Below, piece after piece: positions 51,372 to 58,694 of a DNA stretch of 64,000 nt. Position 1 is the stretch's first letter; every line of letters begins with the position of its first letter. The translations under genes and the position numbers were made by a program. The notes beneath the pieces were generated by a model, which saw nothing but the letters and a program-made list of their open reading frames with translations, made no database searches and had not been told where the DNA came from. Source of the DNA: Armatimonadota bacterium (GTDB lineage: Bacteria; Armatimonadota; Fimbriimonadia; Fimbriimonadales; Fimbriimonadaceae); the NCBI GenBank assembly GCA_016125185.1, contig WGMG01000007.1, positions 186,001 through 250,000 on the forward strand. Reading direction: 5' to 3'.

Positions 51372-52162
51372 GTTGGAAGCTAAGCGCTTTTGCGGATGAG
51401 ATCGACGGGGATATCGAGGTTCAATTTGCCCACCTGAAGGAGAACGGAATCGGCTTGGTCGATCTCCGCTCCGCCTACGGCAAAAACGTCATGGCCCTCA
51501 GCGACGAAGAGATCGCGTCGTACGTGGCTCGTGCCGCCGACTTTGGCGTCACCGTCAACTGCATCGGCTCGCCCGTCAACAAAGTCGTGATGGCCGATTC
51601 GCCCGCCGAAGCCGAACTCGATAAGACCAAGCGAGCCATCGAGGCGGCGAAGTTCGCGGGCACGAACCGCATCCGATTTTTTACACCGCAAGGCGACGAC
51701 TTCGATGCCGTCTGTGCCTGGATCGAGCCTCAAATCAAAGCCGCCGATGAGGCGGGAGTCGTGCTGATGCACGAGAACGACGCCAAATACTACGGCGCGT
51801 ACCCTGACAACGCCAAGAAGCTGGTTGAGCGATTCGCCTCGCCGAGCTTCCGGTTCGCCTTTGACTTTGCGAACACGGTTCAGATCGGCTTCCGCGCCAT
51901 GGACGACTGGTTCCCGTGGCTCCTCCCCTATCTGGAGACCATCCACATCAAGGATGCCCGCGAGGACGGTAAGGTCGTGCCCGCGGGTGAGGGCGTAGGT
52001 CAGGTCAAGGAAACGCTGGCTTGGCTGAAGGCGCAGGGATGGGAAGGCGTGCTCTCAATCGAGCCGCACCTTCAGTTCGCCGGTGACCGGGGCGGCTTTT
52101 CCGGCATTGAGTCTTTTCAAATCGCAACGAACGCAATCAAGGGGATCATGGCAGGCTTATGA
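51368..52162 (+). CDS. Xylose-isomerase-like sugar-phosphate isomerase/epimerase 1
   Basis: A 264-residue TIM-barrel protein. Seen: LSAFADEIDGDIEVQFAHLKENG, VLMHENDAKYYGA, the metal ligands in FAFDFANTVQIG and TIHIKDAREDGKVVPAGEG, and SIEPHLQF at the end. It probably interconverts or epimerises a free or phosphorylated sugar. It overlaps both neighbours by ATGA, which makes it part of the operon with the glucuronokinase-like gene. Confidence 0.83.
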   Translation: MSWKLSAFADEIDGDIEVQFAHLKENGIGLVDLRSAYGKNVMALSDEEIASYVARAADFGVTVNCIGSPVNKVVMADSPAEAELDKTKRAIEAAKFAGTNRIRFFTPQGDDFDAVCAWIEPQIKAADEAGVVLMHENDAKYYGAYPDNAKKLVERFASPSFRFAFDFANTVQIGFRAMDDWFPWLLPYLETIHIKDAREDGKVVPAGEGVGQVKETLAWLKAQGWEGVLSIEPHLQFAGDRGGFSGIESFQIATNAIKGIMAGL

Positions 52163-53208
52163 GCGAGATTAGATTTGGCATTTTGGGGTGTGGAAATATT
52201 TCGAAGACCCACGTCCACGGCATCACGCATTCGGACGGCGCGACGCTGGTCGCGGTGTGCGACGAAGTCGGCGAGAAGGCGAAAAAGTTGGGCGAAGAGG
52301 TTTCGGTCGCCGCGTTTTCGAACTTCGATGAGTTCGTGAAAGAGGTTGACGCCGTGGTCGTGGCTCTGCCGAGCGGCATGCATGCCGACTACGCGGTGCG
52401 CGCCGCCGACCACGGAAAGCACGTCCTCACCGAAAAGCCGCTGGATATCACGCTAGCTAACGGATTGCGGATGGTCGAGGCTTGTGAAGCGGCTGGTGTC
52501 AAGCTCGCTTGCATCTCCCAACACCGCTTTGCCCGCGACATGAAGCGCCTCCACGATGCCGCTCAGGGCGGCGAGCTTGGGACGCTGATCCAGGGCGATT
52601 CGTACACCAAATGGTTCCGAAGTCAGGGTTACTACGATAGCGCCGGATGGCGCGGCACCTGGACGATGGATGGCGGCGGATGCTTGATGAACCAAGGCGT
52701 CCACTACGTCGATATGATTCAGTGGATCATGGGCGGTGTCCGGTCGGTACAGGCTCGGGTTCGCACTGCGTCTCATACCATCGAAGTGGAGGACCAGGCG
52801 ATTGCCATGGTCGAATACAACAACGGCGCGCTCGGCGTGATCCAGGGCTCGACGTCGGCCTACCCGGGTATGTCTGAACGAATCGAGGTTCACGGCACCA
52901 AGGGAACGGTGGTCATCGAGGGAGATCGGGCCAAGATTTGGGTCACTAAAGAGGTCGAAGAGCAGGAGCCATTTGGCCCTTCAGTCACGCTCGGAAAAGC
53001 TCACGACTTGGACGATGATCCGACGACGGCAACCTGGAATGAAGCTCATCGGCTTCAGATTCAGGACTTTACGAACGCTATCCGAGAGAACCGCGATCCG
53101 TTTATCACCGGACGCCAGGCGTTGGAACCGCTGAAGGTCATCTTGGCCATTTATGAGAGTTCGCACCGAGGCGGCTCACCGGTAGGCCTCGAGGAGTTGC
53201 TACCTTGA
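52159..53208 (+). CDS. Cytosolic Gfo/Idh/MocA oxidoreductase
   Basis: A 349-residue NAD(P)-dependent dehydrogenase without export signal, unlike the two TAT copies. Seen: IRFGILGCGNISKTHVHGI, AVVVALPSGMHADYAV, HVLTEKPLDITLANGLRMVEA, and GGGCLMNQGVHYVDMIQWIMGG in the C-terminal domain. It acts on a sugar or uronic acid in the cytosol between two isomerases. ATGA overlap before, TTGA overlap after. Confidence 0.87.
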   Translation: MSEIRFGILGCGNISKTHVHGITHSDGATLVAVCDEVGEKAKKLGEEVSVAAFSNFDEFVKEVDAVVVALPSGMHADYAVRAADHGKHVLTEKPLDITLANGLRMVEACEAAGVKLACISQHRFARDMKRLHDAAQGGELGTLIQGDSYTKWFRSQGYYDSAGWRGTWTMDGGGCLMNQGVHYVDMIQWIMGGVRSVQARVRTASHTIEVEDQAIAMVEYNNGALGVIQGSTSAYPGMSERIEVHGTKGTVVIEGDRAKIWVTKEVEEQEPFGPSVTLGKAHDLDDDPTTATWNEAHRLQIQDFTNAIRENRDPFITGRQALEPLKVILAIYESSHRGGSPVGLEELLP

Positions 53209-53969
53209 AGTTCGGAGCTCAACTGTACACGCTTCGCGACTTTTGCAAAACCCGCGATGGCTTCCACGATTCCCTGAAGAGAGTGGCGGCCATGGGCTAC
53301 GAAGGTGTGCAAGTTTCGGCTGTCGAGGCCTTCTTGACGGAAGTCTCTCCGACGGAGCTTAAAGGGTGGCTCGACGAACTCGGGCTGACCTGTTGCGCAA
53401 CACACCGTCCGTGGGATCGCCTGATGGAGCATTTGGACGAAGAGATCGACATCCACAAGACGATCGGGTGCCATGTTGTTGGCATCGGCATGGGTCCCAA
53501 GAAATGCTTTGATGGCGGACCATCGGAGTGGCGCAATTGGCTCAAAGATGTTGACCGAGTCGTGACAGAAATGTCTGAAAACGGCCTCGTATTTGCCTAC
53601 CATAACCACGCTATCGAATTCGAGAAGAAGGACGGCATCCGGGCGATCGACATTCTGGTTGCCGAAGCCAACCCTGATCTGCAGTTCATTTTGGATACCT
53701 ATTGGGTTCATCACGCTGGTGGGTGTTGTGTGGACTGGATCAACCAGCTTCGCGGACGACTCGACGTAGTTCACCTGAAGGACAAGGCGGTTTCGGGCTG
53801 GGATACCCGCTATGCGCCTGTTGGCGAGGGCAACCTACCTTGGCACTCTATTCTTCCAGCCTTGGACGATGCGGGCACCGTCTGGGGCGTGGTCGAGCAG
53901 GATGATTGCTACGGAGAGGACCCGTTTGACTGTCTAGATCGATCCATCAAGTATTTGAACCAAGCGTAG
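53205..53969 (+). CDS. Xylose-isomerase-like sugar-phosphate isomerase/epimerase 2
   Basis: A 254-residue TIM barrel starting at TTG, overlapping the previous stop (TTGA). Seen: GAQLYTLRDFCKTRDGFHDSL, VFAYHNHAIEFEK, FILDTYWVHHAGG, DVVHLKDKAV and GVVEQDDCYGEDPFDCL, with the usual Glu/Asp/His metal set. It belongs to the hydroxypyruvate-isomerase-like branch. With isomerase 1 and the dehydrogenase it suggests an oxidation-epimerisation sequence. Confidence 0.85.
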   Translation: MKFGAQLYTLRDFCKTRDGFHDSLKRVAAMGYEGVQVSAVEAFLTEVSPTELKGWLDELGLTCCATHRPWDRLMEHLDEEIDIHKTIGCHVVGIGMGPKKCFDGGPSEWRNWLKDVDRVVTEMSENGLVFAYHNHAIEFEKKDGIRAIDILVAEANPDLQFILDTYWVHHAGGCCVDWINQLRGRLDVVHLKDKAVSGWDTRYAPVGEGNLPWHSILPALDDAGTVWGVVEQDDCYGEDPFDCLDRSIKYLNQA

Positions 53970-53979
53970 ACTTCGGTGT

Positions 53980-53985
53980 TAGAAT
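53980..53985 (+). promoter_or_regulatory. Candidate leaderless -10 box, membrane protein at 53993
   Basis: TAGAAT seven bases before the ATG at 53993. The GAGAGGG between touches the ATG, too near to serve as a ribosome-binding site. Confidence 0.45.
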
Positions 53986-53992
53986 GAGAGGG

Positions 53993-54406
53993 ATGGAACG
54001 GCGTCCAACGAAGATTCAGGAAAGGCTGATTTACGGTTGGATGTATGGCCCGACATTGGTCACCCTGTTCGGACTCGCCATTGTTTGCCTAGTCATTGAC
54101 GGACCATTGGCTGAGCGCTTGACGTGCGCTTCTGTCTTGATACTCATTGGGGGCGTTTGCGTCTTAGTCTTTCGAAAGCTCATCAAAAGGCCCCTTATCC
54201 TTCCCAATACTTCCTCTTATCGGAAGCTCCTATATGGAAGCTTGCTCTTCGGACTCGTTGTGACGATTACCAATGGGCTTCTTAATAGAGGAGGGCAGTT
54301 TTTCAACGAGTTCACTCGAAATGCCATTCTTTTCTGCTTGCTTTACGCTCCGTTTGCATTGTTTCAGCCGCCTACCATCCGTCGAGACTTCACTAGAATC
54401 CGATAG
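53993..54406 (+). CDS. Hypothetical four-helix membrane protein
   Basis: A 137-residue protein with four predicted spans: WMYGPTLVTLFGLAIVCLVI, TCASVLILIGGVCVLVF, LLYGSLLFGLVVTITNGLL and AILFCLLYAPFALF. No family recognised. It follows the sugar operon by 23 bases but has its own TAGAAT box. The start could also be nine bases earlier. Confidence 0.6.
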   Translation: MERRPTKIQERLIYGWMYGPTLVTLFGLAIVCLVIDGPLAERLTCASVLILIGGVCVLVFRKLIKRPLILPNTSSYRKLLYGSLLFGLVVTITNGLLNRGGQFFNEFTRNAILFCLLYAPFALFQPPTIRRDFTRIR

Positions 54407-54465
54407 TCCTTACCTAACCAACTTCCTCGCGGTAGGGTTCAAATGCGGGTAAACCAAGCAACAGT

Positions 54466-56382
54466 ATGTTCTTGCTTCCAATGTTGCTAGCCAGCCACCA
54501 AACTCCGGTTCTGCCCGCTCTCTATGGTCCGGTGGCGCTCCACTTCAATCTGGCTACGACCGGAAACCCGTTCGATCCGGCTGTCAACGACGTCCGAGTG
54601 ATCTTCCACAAAGGCAGCCTTTCCGAAGAACGACTTGCTTACTATTCTCACGATCAGTGGCACGTCAAGGGCTATGTTTCCGAGCCTGGCTCGTACACCG
54701 TGGATATTGAACTGAACGGAGAAAAGAAGGCGACCGTCCCGGAAATCAACGTTCCCGGCCAGACTCAAAAGGGCATTATCCATGCGGAACACCAATGGTT
54801 TTTCGACGGTTCGGGTCGGCCGTTTTGGCCAGTTGGCATCAATACGGCGTGGGGCTCCCAGGGGAAGCCGGTCACCTCTTACTTCCCGAAAATGAAGGAG
54901 GCAGGCATGAATTGGGCCCGCGTGTGGGCGTGCCACTGGGACGACCATAACCCCTATTGGACCATCAATGTTCCCAAACCCAAAGACGACTGGATGAGCG
55001 AGGACGTCCTCGACCGATGGGACGACATCGTCAAAGCGGCGGAGAAAAACGACATTCATTTTCAGTTTGTTTGCTTCCACCATGGGCAGTGGTCCTCGAC
55101 CGTCAATCCCAACTGGCAGGACAACCCTTGGAACAAGGCGAATGGGGGCTTTCTCACCTCGGCTTCCGACTTCTTTACCGACCCTGAGGCTAAGCGGCGA
55201 ACGAAGATGCTGCTCCGCTACCTAGTGGCGCGGTATGGCTACTCGCCCTCGATCATGGCTTGGGAGTTGTTCAACGAGGTGCAGTTCACGGACCGGGCCC
55301 GCGACAAGAACGATTGGGAAACGATCGGAAAGTGGCACGACGAAATGGCGACCTACATCCGTTCTATCGATAGCGCGCACCACCTGATCACGACCAGTTC
55401 TGAGTTGGATAAGCCAATCTGGCGGGAGATGGATTACATGCAGGGACACGGCTATCCGTCTAGCGTTGCCGGAATGTTGGCCGGAACCAAGAACGACGGG
55501 CCAAAGCCGGTCTTCTTCGGCGAAATTGGTCCGTCGGGAGCCGGAAGCGACAAGATGGCGAACATTGCCGCCCGCCGCGAGGGAGTGTGGGCCGCCTTCT
55601 TTGCCGGACATGCGGGTGCAGGCGAATATTGGTCGTGGGACCAGATGGACGACGACGCGTTCAAAGCGTATGGCTTCTCCATCGAACTCCTCAAGCACCT
55701 TCCTCCGACGATGACGTTTCAGCCGCAGGCCGTCCAATGCAAGGTCGCGATGGGTGGCGATTTGACGTTCAGACCCGGGCGAGGTTGGGATAAGTCGGAC
55801 CTGATGACATTCAACCTACCGGGCGATGCCAGCCCGGCCAAGTCTGGCCAGCTTTCGAGCTTCGTTCAGGGTACGTCGCATCGCGACATGCAACCCCAGC
55901 CGATCCAGTTTACCTTTGATAGTCCCAAAGCGGGCACGATGACGATGAAGGTCGTCGAGGTCTCGGGGAGCGTCGGTCGGGTCGAGGTCATGCTTAACGG
56001 CAACAAGGTCACAGAGAAGGATTTCGAACCTGGGCAAAAGTCGGGGCAGATTTCGGTTGGATATTCCGCCGGGCACAACGTCCTCATCGTCAACAATGTG
56101 GGGTCGGACTGGGTCAATGTGGGCTCGTTCACCTTCACCGGTATCGCCCCGCTGGCCACGGTCGAAGCAGTTCGCAGTGGTCTGATTACGGTAGTCCATG
56201 CCACCGCTACAAAGCCCGATGTTCCTATCGACCTCAGCAATCTCGGCAACGAACGGTTCGGCAACGCGCAGATGTTCGATCTCGATACCCTCAAAATGAC
56301 GCCTGTTCCCAAGACTTTCAGGAATGGAAAGGCGTCCCTGGTGCTTCCCGGCAAGGACGTCATCATCGTTTTTCGACCGTGA
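54466..56382 (+). CDS. Secreted GH-A-clan glycosidase with DUF5060-like N-domain
   Basis: A 638-residue protein with a short signal-like N-terminus. Residues about 20-100 form a beta-sandwich like DUF5060; then HQWFFDGSGRPFWPVGINTAW opens a GH5-like TIM barrel with the acid/base Glu in IMAWELFNEVQFTD and the nucleophile Glu in VFFGEIGPSG; residues about 440-630 are beta-rich accessory domains. This fits an endo-glycanase or apiosidase-like enzyme; substrate unknown. Its stop overlaps the next start (GTGA). Confidence 0.8.
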   Translation: MFLLPMLLASHQTPVLPALYGPVALHFNLATTGNPFDPAVNDVRVIFHKGSLSEERLAYYSHDQWHVKGYVSEPGSYTVDIELNGEKKATVPEINVPGQTQKGIIHAEHQWFFDGSGRPFWPVGINTAWGSQGKPVTSYFPKMKEAGMNWARVWACHWDDHNPYWTINVPKPKDDWMSEDVLDRWDDIVKAAEKNDIHFQFVCFHHGQWSSTVNPNWQDNPWNKANGGFLTSASDFFTDPEAKRRTKMLLRYLVARYGYSPSIMAWELFNEVQFTDRARDKNDWETIGKWHDEMATYIRSIDSAHHLITTSSELDKPIWREMDYMQGHGYPSSVAGMLAGTKNDGPKPVFFGEIGPSGAGSDKMANIAARREGVWAAFFAGHAGAGEYWSWDQMDDDAFKAYGFSIELLKHLPPTMTFQPQAVQCKVAMGGDLTFRPGRGWDKSDLMTFNLPGDASPAKSGQLSSFVQGTSHRDMQPQPIQFTFDSPKAGTMTMKVVEVSGSVGRVEVMLNGNKVTEKDFEPGQKSGQISVGYSAGHNVLIVNNVGSDWVNVGSFTFTGIAPLATVEAVRSGLITVVHATATKPDVPIDLSNLGNERFGNAQMFDLDTLKMTPVPKTFRNGKASLVLPGKDVIIVFRP

Positions 56383-57404
56383 AGGAAACCGTCGAGCTCA
56401 GAACGCGAGTTCGCGACCTCGTCCTCCGGCACGGCTGGAACGCGACATGCTACCAAACCGTCAATCCGATCTTCGAATACGCTTTTTATGAGGACCTCGA
56501 CGCATTCGTCGCGTTCGTCCGCGCCCGGGGGGTGCGGGTTGCGGCGGGAGCGCCAGTGTGCCCTCACGAAAACCTGGAGCAGGTGCTCGACCGCTTCGAC
56601 CAAGAGGAAAAATCGGACGTTTTGTACTTTGGCGCAGGGGCTCGGGTCAAAGACGCCTTGATGGCCCGCAACCGAAAGAGCGTGGTGTCGTTGGGCGCTC
56701 AGCCGGTGTGGAGCCCTCAGCACTGGAACACGGCAGTTCTGCGCCGAAAATCGCTTCGCTACCAATTCAACCGAGCCCGCAACAAGGGCGTGCGGGTACG
56801 CGAGTGGACGACATCGGAAGCCGAGAATTCGACGGCATTAGAAGGTGTGCTGAAGGAGTGGTTGAACACCCGAGGGCATCCGCCCCTACACTTTCTGGTC
56901 GAGCCCGAGACGCTAGGGTTTCTGACGGATCGTCGGACGTTCGTCGCCGAAGTCGACGGCGAACCGGTGGCGTTTCTAAACCTGTGTCCGGTGCCGATGC
57001 GCAACGGCTGGCTGACCGAGCAGTTTCCGCGTAAGCGCAATTCGCCCAACGGCACGATCGAGTTGCTCATGCATGAAGCGGCCCAAATTGTCGCCGCCGA
57101 CGGCGCGGAATATCTGACGATGGGATTGGTTCCGTTTTCGATCTACGGCGCAATCAACGAGAATCCGGCTTGGTTGCGGCAAGTCATGAGCCTGACGCGG
57201 ATTTTCGGTAAGCCGTTGTACTCGTTTACCGGTCTGAATGAGTTCAAATCGAAGTTCAATCCTGAAGAGTGGGAGCCGGTATACGCGGCGGTCACACGCC
57301 GAGGGTTCCGCTATTCCGACCTGATCGCGGTTGCCGAGGCATTCACCCGAGAGCCGTTCGTCAACACCCTCAAGCGTTTGGCGGCCAAGACGTTTGAGCG
57401 ATAA
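56379..57404 (+). CDS. DUF2156 (MprF C-terminal-like) acyltransferase-fold protein
   Basis: A 341-residue soluble protein starting at GTG, overlapping the glycosidase stop. Seen: LRHGWNATCYQTVNPIFEYAF, VVSLGAQPVWSP, the run LRYQFNRARNKGVRVREW, and LTEQFPRKRNSPNGTIELLMHEA, which match the GNAT-like fold of phosphatidylglycerol lysyltransferase C-domains (DUF2156) without the membrane part. It might transfer an aminoacyl or acyl group to an envelope component. Role inferred only. Confidence 0.72.
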   Translation: MKETVELRTRVRDLVLRHGWNATCYQTVNPIFEYAFYEDLDAFVAFVRARGVRVAAGAPVCPHENLEQVLDRFDQEEKSDVLYFGAGARVKDALMARNRKSVVSLGAQPVWSPQHWNTAVLRRKSLRYQFNRARNKGVRVREWTTSEAENSTALEGVLKEWLNTRGHPPLHFLVEPETLGFLTDRRTFVAEVDGEPVAFLNLCPVPMRNGWLTEQFPRKRNSPNGTIELLMHEAAQIVAADGAEYLTMGLVPFSIYGAINENPAWLRQVMSLTRIFGKPLYSFTGLNEFKSKFNPEEWEPVYAAVTRRGFRYSDLIAVAEAFTREPFVNTLKRLAAKTFER

Positions 57405-57410
57405 TACGCC

Positions 57411-57752
57411 ATGGGCAAACGTGCCTTTCAAGTTCTTACAATCGTCCGTCTTCGTGCGCCAGAGACGCCCGTGCCCGATACGGACGAGGATGAACGAATT
57501 CAGGCGGAGCACATCGCTTACCTGACGGGCTTAAAAGAACAAGGCATCCTTCTGCTGAATGGTCCGGTTCGTCGAGTCGACGATTCTCGGTTTTTGGGAA
57601 TGAGCATCTACTCGGTTGGCGTCGACGAGGCGCGCGCCTTTGCGCTGGCCGACCCCGGAGTCAAGGCCGGATGGTTTGAAATTGAAGCCGACAAGTGGCT
57701 CCTTCCGTGTATTCCGACGATGATGGGCGACCGAGTCGATCTCGAACTCTGA
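57411..57752 (+). CDS. YciI-like protein
   Basis: A 113-residue YCII-related protein. Seen: RIQAEHIAYLTGLKEQGILLLNGPV with the His-Asp-type pocket residues, and VDEARAFALADPGVKAGWFEIE. Members bind small molecules or catalyse simple eliminations; this one is unassigned. It begins six bases after the DUF2156 stop, and its TGA shares a base with the ATG of the GNAT gene (TGATG). Confidence 0.8.
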   Translation: MGKRAFQVLTIVRLRAPETPVPDTDEDERIQAEHIAYLTGLKEQGILLLNGPVRRVDDSRFLGMSIYSVGVDEARAFALADPGVKAGWFEIEADKWLLPCIPTMMGDRVDLEL

Positions 57753-58483
57753 TGCTGGAATCTCTGCTTGATCTTTGGTGGTCGTCGCCCGATGTCGTTT
57801 ACTCGGATGAGTACGTCGTGCGGAGCCAAACGGACGGATATTGCCGAGTGATGCCGCGCAAGTTTTTGGGGGCGATGACCGACGACATCATCGAACGAGA
57901 GATCGTGTACCACCGGCATCTCGGGCGTTCCTTCGAATGGACTCAGACGGGCTTCGGCGACGAGAACAAAATCCTCGATCGATTAGAATCTCACGGCTTT
58001 GTCATCGGGACGAAGGAGGTTATTTGCCAGATCGACCTTGAGGCGTTCGATTTGTCGGAACGCTCAGAAATCCGAGTCGAACGGGTGCAGGATGAGCAGG
58101 GCTTGGCGGATTTTCGGGCTGTGGCGGAGGAGGTTTTTGAGAAGGATTTCGCGTACACAACCGGGGTCCTGCGCGAGTGCTTGGCTAGTGGAAGCCGGAA
58201 GCAAATTGGCTTCGTGGGTTACGATGGTGACTATGCCGTAAGCATCGGTCGATTGGACACGCAGGGCGATTCTCTGATCGGCGGGCTCTATACGGGTGGC
58301 ACTCGCAATGAGTATCGTGGGCGAGGGTTTTACCGAGCGGTGGTTGGTAGGCGAGCGGAATACGCGAGAGAGTTGGGACTGAGGTACCTGTCGGTCGATG
58401 CGAGGCCGACGAGTCTGCCGATTCTGCGGCGGCTGGGATTTGAAGAGGTCGTGGAAAGTTGGCCGTGCGAATGGAATCCGTAG
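57752..58483 (+). CDS. GNAT-family acetyltransferase
   Basis: A 243-residue protein with one recognisable GNAT domain in its C-terminal half: DFRAVAEEVFEKDFAY, GGLYTGGTRNEYRGRGFYRAVVG as the acetyl-CoA-binding motif A, and LRYLSVDARPTSLPILRRLGF. The N-terminal half may be a second, degenerate GNAT domain. I chose the ATG at 57752, which overlaps the YciI stop; the longer frame begins inside that gene. Confidence 0.8.
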   Translation: MLESLLDLWWSSPDVVYSDEYVVRSQTDGYCRVMPRKFLGAMTDDIIEREIVYHRHLGRSFEWTQTGFGDENKILDRLESHGFVIGTKEVICQIDLEAFDLSERSEIRVERVQDEQGLADFRAVAEEVFEKDFAYTTGVLRECLASGSRKQIGFVGYDGDYAVSIGRLDTQGDSLIGGLYTGGTRNEYRGRGFYRAVVGRRAEYARELGLRYLSVDARPTSLPILRRLGFEEVVESWPCEWNP

Positions 58484-58516
58484 GATCCAGACTCAATCTG
58501 GTTTGGTGGCTATCCA

Positions 58517-58534
58517 TGCCTTGCCAGGGCAAGG
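58517..58534 (+). terminator. Weak hairpin after the GNAT gene
   Basis: CCTTGCC-AG-GGCAAGG shortly after the GNAT stop, followed within a few bases by ATTTT. Stem short, so termination may be partial. Confidence 0.4.
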
Positions 58535-58577
58535 TGGGCATTTTGGATTAATGGCACAAAATGGCACGAATTAGCCC

Positions 58578-58607
58578 TTGACTTTGCGCTTTCTGGGGAC
58601 TTATAGT
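58578..58607 (+). promoter_or_regulatory. Sigma-70-type promoter of the haem-motif protein gene
   Basis: TTGACT (58578-58583), an 18-base spacer and TATAGT (58602-58607). A perfect dyad follows at the expected transcript start. Confidence 0.6.
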
Positions 58608-58612
58608 GTGTC

Positions 58613-58637
58613 AGTTTTATGAACATTTCATAAAACT
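58613..58637. promoter_or_regulatory. Perfect 11-bp dyad at the transcript start
   Basis: AGTTTTATGAA-CAT-TTCATAAAACT, 25 bases, beginning six bases after the -10 box. AT-rich arms and the place suit a repressor operator; an mRNA 5' hairpin is the alternative. Confidence 0.6.
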
Positions 58638-58694
58638 ATTTATCAATTTTCGTATTTGCCAAAAGGGGAGGGAATTTGTGAGGAAATTCAATCC

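Noticed and set aside
54420-54450. GGGTTCAAAT followed by GCGGG, like a tRNA T-arm
   Set aside because: No acceptor, D or anticodon stem can be folded around it; no tRNA found.
58550-58572. ATGGCACAAA / ATGGCACGAA tandem, resembling a sigma-54 -24 element
   Set aside because: TGGCAC is not followed by a TTGC at the required spacing, and a sigma-70-type promoter is present just downstream.
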